Shown here in pieces: positions 17,173 to 25,111 of a DNA stretch of 26,896 nt. Under the pieces are notes generated by a model that was not told where the DNA came from, searched no databases, and saw only the letters and a list, made by a program, of their open reading frames with translations. The DNA comes from Armatimonadota bacterium (GTDB lineage: Bacteria; Armatimonadota; HRBIN16), in assembly GCA_028275265.1 (NCBI GenBank), contig JAPWUZ010000004.1:1-26896 (forward strand), given 5' to 3'. Every line of letters starts with the position of its first letter. Within the stretch, counting starts at the first letter, position 1. The position numbers were made by a program, and so were the translations under genes.

Positions 17173-17583
17173 GCTGGAAAAAGCGTGAGGGTGAGAAGGC
17201 GGGGATAGCCGTGTGTCCGCAGACCTTCGGAAGGATATGTCCAGTCGGCTCGCACGGGGCAATTTGCCAGTCCCAGATTCACTCCGTCGGGAGCACATTT
17301 ACGGAGATAGCCCATGAGGGTCATGCTGGACAGATCCGTCCTCGTTCGTCTAACGGGTCTTTGAGATTCTTCGCTGACGCTCGGAATCACACGAAAGCTG
17401 TCATGCTGAACGAAGTGAAGCATGACAGCGTTCCTCAGTCGCAAACCACTGCGCTCATCCTGCGATGAAACCTCCCGATGCATTCCCCCCACTTGCGCTG
17501 CAGGCACAGCGGACACTGATAGCCAATATATGCTGTGAGACAACATCTGAAGCCTGTGCAGAGGGAGGTCGTGTGAACATCCG
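17173..17583. other. Gene-free 411-nt divergent intergenic region with repeat material
   Basis: This gap separates the divergent beta-mannosidase and tricorn genes. Its middle carries the dispersed repeat at about 17360-17429. A GGAGG at about 17561 lies too far from the ATG at 17584 to be its usual ribosome site, and I find no convincing promoter for the tricorn gene. I see no RNA gene. Confidence 0.5.
17362..17429. repeat. Dispersed palindromic repeat
   Basis: An 11-bp perfect stem, GCTGTCATGCT (17397-17407) with AGCATGACAGC (17419-17429), encloses an 11-nt loop. To its left is GAGATTCTTCGCTGACGCTCGGAATCAC, split here as GAGATTCTTCGC and GCTCGGAATCAC. Together these match the layout of a repeat I recall as common in intergenic DNA of several environmental phyla, seen in spurious translations as VIPSVSEESQ. 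There is no T-tract, so it is probably a repeat rather than a terminator. Confidence 0.6.
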
Positions 17584-20500
17584 ATGAATTTGCCCGTTCG
17601 TTGCTTTGTATTTGCAGGGGTGACTCTTTTCTTGGCAAATGCCTGCACCGCTCAAACCACTGTGCGTTTTGCCCGTTATCCAGCCCCTTCGCCCGACGGC
17701 AAACAGATTGCCTTCTCGTGGCAGGGAGACCTGTGGCTGGTAAGCAGCGCGGGTGGCGAAGCAAAACGTCTAACCGTCCACGAGGGCTACGACTACGCCC
17801 CCGTCTGGTCGCCCGATGGCAGCAAAATCGCCTTCACTTCCGACCGCTACGGCAACGATGACGTCTTTGTGCTGAACCTGCGCGACGGCACGATACAACG
17901 GTTGACCTACTGGTCTGGGCGAGATCGCGCACTTGGCTGGATGCCCGATGGCAAGGCGGTGCTTTTCGATTCCGCGCGGGAGTGGGAACCGTACGGGGCG
18001 GAGCCGTGCGTCTACATCGCGCCGCTCAAAGGCGGTACCCCCTGTCGCCTGCATGACGCCACCGGCACCCCTGCCGCGCTGTCTCCCGATGGCAACAGGG
18101 TAGCGTTCGTGCGGCGTGACTCCAGCTGGTGGCGCAAAGGATACAGGGGAAGCGCCACTGGCGACATCTGGCTACACGACCTGAAGTCAGATCAGTTCTC
18201 CCGGCTCACGCAAACCGATACCTCCGACACCTTCCCCCTGTGGTCGCCTGACGGCAAGATACTATATTTCCTCTCCGAACGGGACGGCACCTACAACTTG
18301 TGGGCAATGGACATTGCAAGTAAAGCGGTGAAGCAACTGACTCGCTACAAAGGGGACGGCGTGCGTTTCCCGCAAATCGCACGCAACGGCAGCCTCATCG
18401 CCTATGAACAGGGAATGGACATCTGCACGCTAAATCCTGCGAACGGTGAAATCAAAGTGCTGACCATTACCGCACCAGCAGCGGACGTGCGCAAGCCACA
18501 GGGCAGCTGGATGCAGGTGCGCGGCGATGTTTCCGAATACGCCATCGCCCCTAACGGCAAGGAGGTGGCGTTCGTGGTGCGGGGAGAGGTATTTGTCACA
18601 CGCTACCCCGATGGCGGCACCGCACGACGCATCACCGAAACGGTGGAGCCGGAGTACGGGCTTACCTGGTCGCCCGACAGCAAATCGTTGGTCTTCGCCT
18701 CCGAGCGCGGCGGCACCACCAGTCTGTATCTGGTCACCTCCGACGACCCGGAAGAGCCGCGCCTGCGACGTACACCAAAGCTAAAGACAGAGCGGCTAAC
18801 GAACGCTCCATTGCCCGACACCTCGCCCGTGTTTTCACCCGACGGCAAGAAGATTGCCTTCCGTCGCGGCAACGGGTATCTGGTGGTGCTGGAACTGGAA
18901 ACCAAAAAGGAGCGCACGCTGCTTCAACACTGGAATCTGGGACAATTTGTATGGTCGCCCGACAGCCGCTACCTCGCGCTGGAAATGGAAGACAACGAGT
19001 ATAACTCCGACATCTACATTCTCAGCATCGAGGACGGCAAGATGGTCAATATCAGCCGCCACCCGAACAACGATACCAACCCCTCGTGGTCGGCAGATGG
19101 GCGGGCACTGGCGTTCCTCTCCCAGCGGGATGGGCGCAACTTCAACATCTGCTACCTTTTCCTTCGCAAGGTGGACGACGAGAAGAGCAAGGCAGACTGG
19201 CAGGACGAAGAAGACGCCAAACACGACGCCCCCAAAAAGCCCGACGAGAAAAGGGAATCGAAGGTGGAAGTGCATATCGACTTCGAAGACATTCATGACA
19301 GGGTGCGACAGGTCACCCGCTACGTGGGTGGCGTACAGGAGCTTGCCGTTTCGCCGGACGGCAAGAAAATCGCCTTCCGCAGCAGCTATCAGGGACAGAG
19401 CGACTTGTATGTCATCGACTGGGACGGCAGCAACGAGAAGCGGTTGACCACGGGTGGCACGACCCCCACCGACCTGCGCTGGAGCAACGACGGCAACACC
19501 ATCACCTTCCTGAGCAAGGGACGCATCTCGCGCATTGCCGCTGCAGGGGGAACCGTGCAGGCGACCGACTTCAGCGCGCAGATGCGGGTGGACTACGCTG
19601 CCGAACGGGAGTACCTCTTTGACGCCGTGTGGCGCACCATCAACGAGGTGTTCTATGACCCGCAGTTTCACGGCACCGATTGGGCAGCCATGCGGCTCAA
19701 GTATCGCCCCTATCTGCAACATGTAACCGAAGACCGCGATTTCAGCGCGGTGGTCTACATGATGCTGGGCGAGCTGAACTCCTCGCATGTGGGATACACG
19801 CCGCGATCCACCTCCAACCCCGAATCCACAGAGACGGGGATGCTGGGAGTGGTGTGGTCAAACCGTCGTGACGGCGAAGGCTTGCTCATCGAGAGCGTCA
19901 TCCCCGACACGCCCGCCGCGCGTTCCGACGTGAACCTGAAGCCGGGCGAGCGCATCCTAGCAATCAATGAGCAGCGCATCACCGAAACCACCAACGTCTG
20001 GCAGTTGCTGAACGGCACTGTGGGCGAGAAGACCCGTTTGCTGGTGCGCGCGCCCGACGGCACGGAGCGCGTGGTGACGGTGCGCCCGATTTCTCCGACA
20101 GACTTCCGCCGCGCCCGCTACGACGACTGGGTGAAGCGCAACCGAAAATGGGTGGAAGAACGGTCGGCAGGCACGCTGGGCTACGTGCATATTCAGGGCA
20201 TGGGCGAACTGAACGTGTACGAGTTCATCCGCCAGCTGCACGCGGTGGCGGCAGGCAAGAAGGGACTGCTCATCGACGTGCGGTTCAACGGCGGCGGCTG
20301 GACCACCGATTACCTGCTGGCGATTCTGATGGCAAAGCGCCATGCCTACACCCTGTCGCGCGGCGGCGAGCCCGGTTACCCGCAAGACCGCCTGCCGTTG
20401 TATGTGTGGACGAAGCCCATTGCGGTATTGTGCAACGAGCGCAGCTTTAGCAACGCCGAAATCTTTACGCACGCGATTAAGACCCTCAATCGGGGTCCCG

Positions 20501-20778
20501 TTATCGGAATGCCCACCGCAGGCGGCGTCATCAGCACGGGGCGACGCACGTTGATTGACGGCAGCTCGGTGGCAACTCCGGGGCGTGGCTGGTTCACGAT
20601 TGACAGGGGCGTCAACATGGAGCACAACGGCGCGGTACCCGATTACGTGGTGGAGGACATGGCTCAAGACCTTGCGGAAGGTCGCGACCGGCAGCTGGAA
20701 AAAGCGGTGCAGGTGCTGATGGACATCGTGCGGACGGCACCGCCGGAGTTTCCAGCTCATCCACCGGTTGTGAGGTAA
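17584..20778 (+). CDS. Tricorn-type protease homologue (exported, S41-like)
   Basis: This 1064-aa protein has the tricorn protease architecture: an N-terminal signal peptide (MNLPVRCFVFAGVTLFLANACTAQ), about twelve TolB/PD40-like propeller repeats (SPDGKQIAFSWQGDLWLV, SPDGSKIAFTSDRYGNDD and similar, residues about 30-680), a Lys/Asp/Glu-rich linker (about 530-575), a PDZ domain (about 757-845, GVVWSNRRDGEGLLIESVIP) and an S41 tail-specific protease core. Visible catalytic elements are S734-H735 (NSSHVG), S956 in NERSFSNAE as probable nucleophile, and E1013 in NMEHNGAVPD. These match the Ser/His...Ser...Glu set of archaeal tricorn. Unlike the cytosolic archaeal enzyme, this one is exported, so it likely degrades peptides in the periplasm or outside. 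The ATG at 17584 is used because it opens the signal peptide, but its ribosome site is poor. It may be monocistronic. Confidence 0.92.
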   Translation: MNLPVRCFVFAGVTLFLANACTAQTTVRFARYPAPSPDGKQIAFSWQGDLWLVSSAGGEAKRLTVHEGYDYAPVWSPDGSKIAFTSDRYGNDDVFVLNLRDGTIQRLTYWSGRDRALGWMPDGKAVLFDSAREWEPYGAEPCVYIAPLKGGTPCRLHDATGTPAALSPDGNRVAFVRRDSSWWRKGYRGSATGDIWLHDLKSDQFSRLTQTDTSDTFPLWSPDGKILYFLSERDGTYNLWAMDIASKAVKQLTRYKGDGVRFPQIARNGSLIAYEQGMDICTLNPANGEIKVLTITAPAADVRKPQGSWMQVRGDVSEYAIAPNGKEVAFVVRGEVFVTRYPDGGTARRITETVEPEYGLTWSPDSKSLVFASERGGTTSLYLVTSDDPEEPRLRRTPKLKTERLTNAPLPDTSPVFSPDGKKIAFRRGNGYLVVLELETKKERTLLQHWNLGQFVWSPDSRYLALEMEDNEYNSDIYILSIEDGKMVNISRHPNNDTNPSWSADGRALAFLSQRDGRNFNICYLFLRKVDDEKSKADWQDEEDAKHDAPKKPDEKRESKVEVHIDFEDIHDRVRQVTRYVGGVQELAVSPDGKKIAFRSSYQGQSDLYVIDWDGSNEKRLTTGGTTPTDLRWSNDGNTITFLSKGRISRIAAAGGTVQATDFSAQMRVDYAAEREYLFDAVWRTINEVFYDPQFHGTDWAAMRLKYRPYLQHVTEDRDFSAVVYMMLGELNSSHVGYTPRSTSNPESTETGMLGVVWSNRRDGEGLLIESVIPDTPAARSDVNLKPGERILAINEQRITETTNVWQLLNGTVGEKTRLLVRAPDGTERVVTVRPISPTDFRRARYDDWVKRNRKWVEERSAGTLGYVHIQGMGELNVYEFIRQLHAVAAGKKGLLIDVRFNGGGWTTDYLLAILMAKRHAYTLSRGGEPGYPQDRLPLYVWTKPIAVLCNERSFSNAEIFTHAIKTLNRGPVIGMPTAGGVISTGRRTLIDGSSVATPGRGWFTIDRGVNMEHNGAVPDYVVEDMAQDLAEGRDRQLEKAVQVLMDIVRTAPPEFPAHPPVVR

Positions 20779-20784
20779 AGACCT

Positions 20785-20821
20785 GTTTAACTTGATTAAA
20801 CAACGGCGAGCGTGCTATACT
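20785..20821 (+). promoter_or_regulatory. tpx promoter with an overlapping inverted repeat
   Basis: TTGATT (20792-20797) and TATACT (20816-20821) are 18 bp apart. The -35 lies inside the inverted repeat GTTTAA-CTTGA-TTAAAC (20785-20801), a plausible operator. This is a natural place for a redox-responsive regulator, but no regulator gene is in the window. Confidence 0.55.
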
Positions 20822-20864
20822 GTGATGACACACTTTGACCCGAAGAAGAGGAGGAGACATACTA

Positions 20865-21377
20865 ATGGAACGCCCCGGCGCTGTGACCTTTAAGGGACAG
20901 CCGTTGACCCTGGTTGGACCCGAGCTGAAACCGGGCGATAAGGCGCCCGACTTCACCATTATCGACCAATCGCTGCAGCCAGCCTCGCTGAAAGATTACG
21001 CGGGCAAGGTGATTCTGCTGAGTGTGGTTCCATCGCTGGATACGGGCATCTGCTCCGCGCAGACCAAGCGGTTCAACGAGGAAGCCGCACAGCTACCGGA
21101 AGACGTGGTTATCCTGACGGTGAGCATGGATTTGCCCTTCGCGCAGGCGCGTTTCTGCGGTGCAGAGAACATCAACCGTGTGAAGGTGCTTTCCGACCAC
21201 CGCGACGCGTCGTTCGCGCAGGCGTACGGCACGCTGGTCAAGGAGTTACGTCTGGAATGCCGCGCCATCTTCGTGATTGACCGCGACGGCACCATCCGCT
21301 ACGTGGAGTACGTGCCCGAAATCGCCAGCCACCCCAACTACGACGCCGCCCTGCAAGCGGTCAAAAGCCTGCTGTAG
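20865..21377 (+). CDS. tpx: Thiol peroxidase (atypical 2-Cys peroxiredoxin)
   Basis: This 170-aa protein is Tpx, a thioredoxin-dependent peroxidase that reduces hydrogen peroxide and alkyl hydroperoxides. The peroxidatic cysteine is C63 in SLDTGICSAQT and the resolving cysteine is C98 in AQARFCGAEN, a spacing close to E. coli Tpx. F30 follows GDKAPD, as in the family. A third cysteine, C132, lies in RLECRAIF and is not expected to be catalytic. The length is usual. I chose the ATG at 20865 because GAGGAG precedes it by about 8 nt; an in-frame TTG 30 nt upstream would add ten residues. No signal peptide is visible. It follows the tricorn gene by 86 nt but has its own promoter. Confidence 0.95.
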   Translation: MERPGAVTFKGQPLTLVGPELKPGDKAPDFTIIDQSLQPASLKDYAGKVILLSVVPSLDTGICSAQTKRFNEEAAQLPEDVVILTVSMDLPFAQARFCGAENINRVKVLSDHRDASFAQAYGTLVKELRLECRAIFVIDRDGTIRYVEYVPEIASHPNYDAALQAVKSLL

Positions 21378-21439
21378 ACGATGGCAAAACTGAAGGAGAC
21401 CCCCCTTCTGATGCGCAAGGGGATACATTGACACACCCT

Positions 21440-21459
21440 TCTCCCGAAGCTTCGGGAGA
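21440..21459. repeat. 20-bp perfect palindrome (dispersed-repeat core)
   Basis: TCTCCCGAAGCTTCGGGAGA is a perfect 20-bp palindrome followed by GGGGGTCGGGGTGAGGGCC. That flank and core resemble a repeat I recall as common in intergenic DNA of GC-rich environmental bacteria. It lacks a T-tract and does not look like a standard terminator for tpx. The rest of the 215-nt gap (21378-21592) shows no gene or clear promoter. Confidence 0.55.
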
Positions 21460-21592
21460 GGGGGTCGGGGTGAGGGCCATACGGCTTCCACTCACCTGCT
21501 CGCAACCGCGCGGCTCAGGTCGATCTGCCAGTCGGGGAACAGACGGGAACGAACAGGATTCGGCAGTCCTGGTGCGGAATTGACCCCATGGC

Positions 21593-23272
21593 ATGAAAGC
21601 AACGTCCAACAGGTCCCTGCTACGCGAACTGCTGCCCGTGGGCATCCCGCTGGTCGCCATCGGCATGGGGTGCTTCTTCGGATTGAGTTCAGCAGGGCTG
21701 TTTGACCTCGACGAAGGACTGTATGCCACCGCCGCGCGGCAGATGGTGGAGTCGGGTGACTGGCTGGTGCCTCGCGTGGGCACTGGCGTCTTCTTCGACA
21801 AACCTCCCCTCACCTACTGGCTGCAGGCATTGTGCATGAAGACATTGGGTTTCACGCCTCTGGCAGCGCGCCTGCCTTCCGCTCTGGCAACAACCCTGAC
21901 CGCGTGGCTGTTGTGGCAGTGGGCGAAGCGGCGCGAACTGCACCGTGTCGGCTGGCTGGCGCTGGTCATTTATCCCCTGTGCCCGCTCACCATGGGGCTG
22001 GCGCGACAGGCGATTATGGATAGCCTGCTCACGCTGTGGTTCACGCTGGCTATACTCGGCTGGATCGAAGGCTACACCGGTGACCGCCGCTGGTACCTTC
22101 TGACGGCAGCGGGCGCAGGGCTGGCAACCATGACGAAAGGGCTAATCGGGTTGCTTCTACCGGGCGCGGCTCTGCTGTTGTGGATTGCGCTTCGGCGGGA
22201 TTGGGGCGAGCTGAAACGTATCCCGTGGTTGCCTGCGCTGGGCGTCTATCTGCTTATCGTGCTGCCCTGGCACGTAGCGGTGTGGTGTACTGCCGGCGAC
22301 CTGTTCGTGCGGGAATACATCGTCCACCACCACATTCAGCGTTTCCTCGGTAAAGACTTCGGGCACGTTGCGCCGTTCTGGTTCTACATACCCGTTCTGC
22401 TGGTGGGCATGTATCCCTGGAGCGCGTTCGTGCCCATCATCGGCTGGCAGGCACTGAGCGGCTGGCGATGCGAGCGAGAGAAGCTCTGCTGCGCGTGGGC
22501 GATGTGGGCGTTCTGGGCGGTGGTCGTCATCGTCTTCTTCTCGCTCAGCAAATCCAAGCTGCCGGGCTACGTGCTGCCGGCACTGCCTGCGCTGTGCTTG
22601 CTGGCGGCGGTACGGCTGCAATCGCTGTGGGCGGTGACAGGGGGGTTGCAGCCGAGCGAAGCCGCGCTGATGGGATTCACCGGCATCGTGCTCGGCGCGG
22701 CGTTTGCGCTGGTGGGAGTGGTCGGCTGGCAGTGGCGAGGTGCGGAAACCGGCGCGCTGATGGGCAAGCCTGTCCCATCTGATGTGGTACAAGCAGTTTC
22801 CCACATGGCGCCGTTCGCGTTGATGTTGAGCGCGCTGTTCGTGTTGAGCGTGTTCGCGCTGGCATGGCGCTGGGCACAGACCCCGCGCGCAGTGGGTACG
22901 GCGGCGCTGTTCGGACTGCTGTTCGCGTTTCTGGCAGGGCATGACGGCTTGCCCCGCTGGGACGCTTACGACATCGCGCCGCTGCATCGCCTGGCCCGTT
23001 CGCTGATACCCGCTCTGCAGCAGGGCAAGGCAGTGATGGTGTACGCCTTCGAACCCAGTCGCCCCAGTTTGCGCTTCGTGATGGGACACCCGTCACAGGT
23101 GCATACGCCGGGCACGCCAGAAGAGCTGCGCCAGCTGCTGGAGCGTTATAACGGCGGCTTCATCCTCGCCCAGAAGAACACCACCATCCCCGCCAACCTG
23201 CCCTGCAAGCCGAGTCGCGAGCAGGAAAACGGACGCTGGGTGGTCTACCGATGCGAGCCATCCGACGAATAG
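21593..23272 (+). CDS. PMT/ArnT-like (GT39-type) membrane glycosyltransferase
   Basis: This 559-aa integral membrane protein belongs to the GT-C glycosyltransferases of the PMT/ArnT type, which move a sugar from a polyprenyl-phosphate donor to lipid or protein on the outer face of the inner membrane. The family's opening motif is present: FDLDEGLYATAARQM (D38, D40, E41), followed by GDWLVPRVGTGVFFDKPPLTYW (about 56-76) and AARLPSAL. About ten or more hydrophobic helices follow up to residue 440, including YPLCPLTMGL, MTKGLIGLLLPGAALLLW and VYLLIVLPWHVAVW. The last 110 residues form a soluble domain (KAVMVYAFEPSRPSLRFVMG to the end), typical of ArnT. The donor and acceptor cannot be fixed. No clear ribosome site precedes the ATG at 21593. 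The last 22 nt overlap the glycerate kinase gene, so the two are probably co-transcribed. Confidence 0.88.
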   Translation: MKATSNRSLLRELLPVGIPLVAIGMGCFFGLSSAGLFDLDEGLYATAARQMVESGDWLVPRVGTGVFFDKPPLTYWLQALCMKTLGFTPLAARLPSALATTLTAWLLWQWAKRRELHRVGWLALVIYPLCPLTMGLARQAIMDSLLTLWFTLAILGWIEGYTGDRRWYLLTAAGAGLATMTKGLIGLLLPGAALLLWIALRRDWGELKRIPWLPALGVYLLIVLPWHVAVWCTAGDLFVREYIVHHHIQRFLGKDFGHVAPFWFYIPVLLVGMYPWSAFVPIIGWQALSGWRCEREKLCCAWAMWAFWAVVVIVFFSLSKSKLPGYVLPALPALCLLAAVRLQSLWAVTGGLQPSEAALMGFTGIVLGAAFALVGVVGWQWRGAETGALMGKPVPSDVVQAVSHMAPFALMLSALFVLSVFALAWRWAQTPRAVGTAALFGLLFAFLAGHDGLPRWDAYDIAPLHRLARSLIPALQQGKAVMVYAFEPSRPSLRFVMGHPSQVHTPGTPEELRQLLERYNGGFILAQKNTTIPANLPCKPSREQENGRWVVYRCEPSDE

Positions 23273-24381
23273 TGATTGCGCCCACTGCGTTCAAGGGGAG
23301 TTTAGACCCCGTGGCAGTGGCAAAGGCGATGGAGCGCGGTGTCAGGCGCGTTCTGCCGGATGCGGAGACCATACTGCAACCCCTTGCGGACGGCGGGGAC
23401 GGGATGCTGCAGTGTCTGGCATACGCAGGCGTCTGCGCGTTGCACCACCAGACCGTCTCGGATGCTCTAGGACGACCGCACACCGCACCGTACGGCATCA
23501 GTGAAGACGGCAGCACGGGATACATCGAGATGGCGCAAATCTGCGGCTTGGCGCAGCTGAAGGAAGGGGAGCGGAACCCTCTGGTAACCACCACCTTCGG
23601 CGTCGGAGAGATGATTGCACACCTGCTGCGTCTGGGCGTCAGGCATCTGGTCGTCGGACTGGGAGGCAGCGCTACGAACGACGGTGGGGCAGGTGCGCTA
23701 GCGGCACTCGGTTGGCAGCTTCTGGACAGAGCAGGAGAGCTGGTTCCAACCGGTAACGCCGGACTGGCAAGATTGCATCGGCTGTTGCCTGCTACCGATG
23801 CACACCGCGACGTTCAGGTGACGCTCGCGGCGGATGTGCGCAACCCGCTGTTGGGCAAGCGGGGAGCCACTGCCGTCTTCGCCCCGCAAAAAGGCGCGCA
23901 CCCCGAACAGCTACCCGAACTGGAACGAAACATGCGGCGATGGGCAATAGCTGTGCACCGTGTAGTCGGCAAGAGGCTCTCGCGGATACCGGGCGCAGGG
24001 GCAGCGGGCGGACTGGCGCTCGGTTTGCTGGCGCACTTTCCGCAGGCGCAACTCGTCTCGGGAGCGGAGCTGGTAATGCAGCAGGTTGGCTTCCGCGACG
24101 CCCTACGGACAGCGGACCTAGTGCTGACCGGCGAAGGACGCCTCGACGCCAGTACGCTACATGGTAAGCTCGTCTTTCGGGTGCTACGCGCAGCAAAGCG
24201 GGCGCACGTGCCGGTGGCTGTAGTGTGCGGCGAATTGGCGGGTGACCCTGCCCTGTTAAGGCAATATGGGACCGTTGTCTGCGAGGCGCTGGTCTCTGAA
24301 GGAACTACCCGGGAAGAGGCGATGCGGAGGTCGGCGCATCTCACTGAAGAAAAAACGGCGAAACTGTTGATGTACCGGTAA
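23251..24381 (+). CDS. Glycerate kinase
   Basis: This 376-aa protein belongs to the GarK/GlxK glycerate kinase family, which phosphorylates D-glycerate (usually to 2-phosphoglycerate) with ATP and feeds glycolate or serine products into glycolysis. Family marks are the opening IVIAPTAFKGSLDPVAVAKAM (about 7-27), PLADGGDGML (44-53), VVGLGGSATNDGGAGALAAL (134-153), the PGAGAAGGLALGLLA segment and TGEGRLDASTLHGKL in the C-terminal half. The family does not share the common Walker A fold. The ATG at 23251 overlaps the glycosyltransferase gene by 22 nt. A GTG at 23272, overlapping that stop, would remove seven residues and give a product starting at the conserved strand; I cannot decide between them. 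The coupling with a glycosyltransferase has no clear metabolic reason. It is soluble and cytoplasmic. Confidence 0.93.
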   Translation: MRAIRRIVIAPTAFKGSLDPVAVAKAMERGVRRVLPDAETILQPLADGGDGMLQCLAYAGVCALHHQTVSDALGRPHTAPYGISEDGSTGYIEMAQICGLAQLKEGERNPLVTTTFGVGEMIAHLLRLGVRHLVVGLGGSATNDGGAGALAALGWQLLDRAGELVPTGNAGLARLHRLLPATDAHRDVQVTLAADVRNPLLGKRGATAVFAPQKGAHPEQLPELERNMRRWAIAVHRVVGKRLSRIPGAGAAGGLALGLLAHFPQAQLVSGAELVMQQVGFRDALRTADLVLTGEGRLDASTLHGKLVFRVLRAAKRAHVPVAVVCGELAGDPALLRQYGTVVCEALVSEGTTREEAMRRSAHLTEEKTAKLLMYR

Positions 24382-24409
24382 CGTCCATTATTTAGCCGAA
24401 CGTGCAGGA

Positions 24410-24440
24410 AAGTTGCAACTTCCGCACGAAGAGGTATAAT
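24410..24440 (+). promoter_or_regulatory. Strong promoter of the outer-membrane-like protein gene, with palindrome
   Basis: TTGCAA (24413-24418) and consensus TATAAT (24435-24440) are 16 bp apart. The -35 lies inside the perfect palindrome AAGTTGCAACTT (24410-24421), a possible operator. Transcription would begin near 24447, about 30 nt before the start codon. Confidence 0.65.
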
Positions 24441-24477
24441 ACAAACAACCAGTTCATTTTACGAGGAGGTGTTTCGC

Positions 24478-25011
24478 ATGAAACGAGCATGGTTGACGTT
24501 CGCAGCGGCATTGGTGCTGGCGGTCTGGACGGTGCCCACATTTGCGCAGCGTGGCGGGGAAACTCAGGGCAACAACCTCCGCGTGCGCATCGGCGCGTTC
24601 TTCCCCAGCAAGTCCATCTCGCGCGATAAAGCCAACACCTGGTTCGGTGCCGGCGTGGACTACGTGCTGAAGCGTGAGGTGGCTGTCAGCGAAGGCTACA
24701 CCACGGACTTGGGCGTTAGCCTCGACTACTACGGCTCCGGCGATGTGTACAACGTGCCCGTCCTGCTCAACTACTGGGGCAAGATCGGCAACGGGTTGAG
24801 CTACACCGCAGGTGTTGGCGTTGGCTTCTCGAAGCGACCCGTGAGCGGCGACACCAAAACGGGGTTCGCCTACACCATTGGTGTTGGGTACGACTTCACC
24901 ATCGGGCAGGCAGGCGCAACGCAGCTGTTTATCGACCTGCGCTACAACGGACTGACGGGCACCGACAACGAGCACAACGGCTTCGCGGTTTACCTTGGCG
25001 CGAAGTTCTAA
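24478..25011 (+). CDS. Small outer-membrane beta-barrel-like protein
   Basis: I do not recognise the family. The 177-aa product has a clear Sec signal peptide (MKRAWLTFAAALVLAVWTVPTFAQ) and a mature part of about 153 residues made of alternating, glycine- and aromatic-rich strands: LRVRIGAFFP, WFGAGVDYVLKR, DLGVSLDYYG, VPVLLNYWGKI, LSYTAGVGVGFS, GFAYTIGVGYDFT, QLFIDLRYNGL and GFAVYLGAKF. Such strands and a C-terminal Phe are what an outer-membrane barrel of about eight strands shows. I chose the ATG at 24478 because GGAGGT lies about 7 nt upstream. A consensus promoter and a strong terminator flank it, so it is a single-gene, probably highly expressed unit. A small periplasmic beta protein is an alternative. 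If the barrel reading is right, the organism is diderm. Confidence 0.75.
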   Translation: MKRAWLTFAAALVLAVWTVPTFAQRGGETQGNNLRVRIGAFFPSKSISRDKANTWFGAGVDYVLKREVAVSEGYTTDLGVSLDYYGSGDVYNVPVLLNYWGKIGNGLSYTAGVGVGFSKRPVSGDTKTGFAYTIGVGYDFTIGQAGATQLFIDLRYNGLTGTDNEHNGFAVYLGAKF

Positions 25012-25032
25012 GCACCGGATTGCACCAGTTCG

Positions 25033-25067
25033 CAACGGCGGGGATGCTTCCCCCGCCGTTGTTTTTT
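25033..25067 (+). terminator. Intrinsic terminator of the outer-membrane-like protein gene
   Basis: CAACGGCGGGG (25033-25043) pairs perfectly with CCCCGCCGTTG (25051-25061) around a 7-nt loop, followed at once by TTTTTT (25062-25067). This is a textbook rho-independent terminator. Confidence 0.92.
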
Positions 25068-25088
25068 GCCCTCGTCAGATGCTACAAT
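25059..25088 (+). promoter_or_regulatory. Possible ispG promoter overlapping the terminator
   Basis: TACAAT (25083-25088) is a good -10. TTGTTT (25059-25064), 18 bp upstream and lying in the terminator's T-tract, is the only -35 candidate. The start codon at 25112 follows about 20 nt after the likely transcription start. Confidence 0.4.
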
Positions 25089-25111
25089 AGTACGGAAACC
25101 TCGCAGGCAGG

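Noticed and set aside
17122..17298. Longer start of the beta-mannosidase
   Set aside because: It covers the promoter at 17144-17172, and an AGGAGGT site marks the ATG at 17121.
17169..17648. 159-codon frame on the minus strand across the divergent gap
   Set aside because: It runs through the dispersed repeat (VIPSVSEESQ-type spurious translation), the beta-mannosidase -35 box and the tricorn start.
18835..19788. Open frame of 317 codons on the minus strand inside the tricorn gene
   Set aside because: Antisense shadow of the propeller repeats; low-quality amino-acid composition.
22157..23089. Open frame of 310 codons opposite the glycosyltransferase
   Set aside because: Gln/Arg/His-rich mirror of a hydrophobic protein; no motif.
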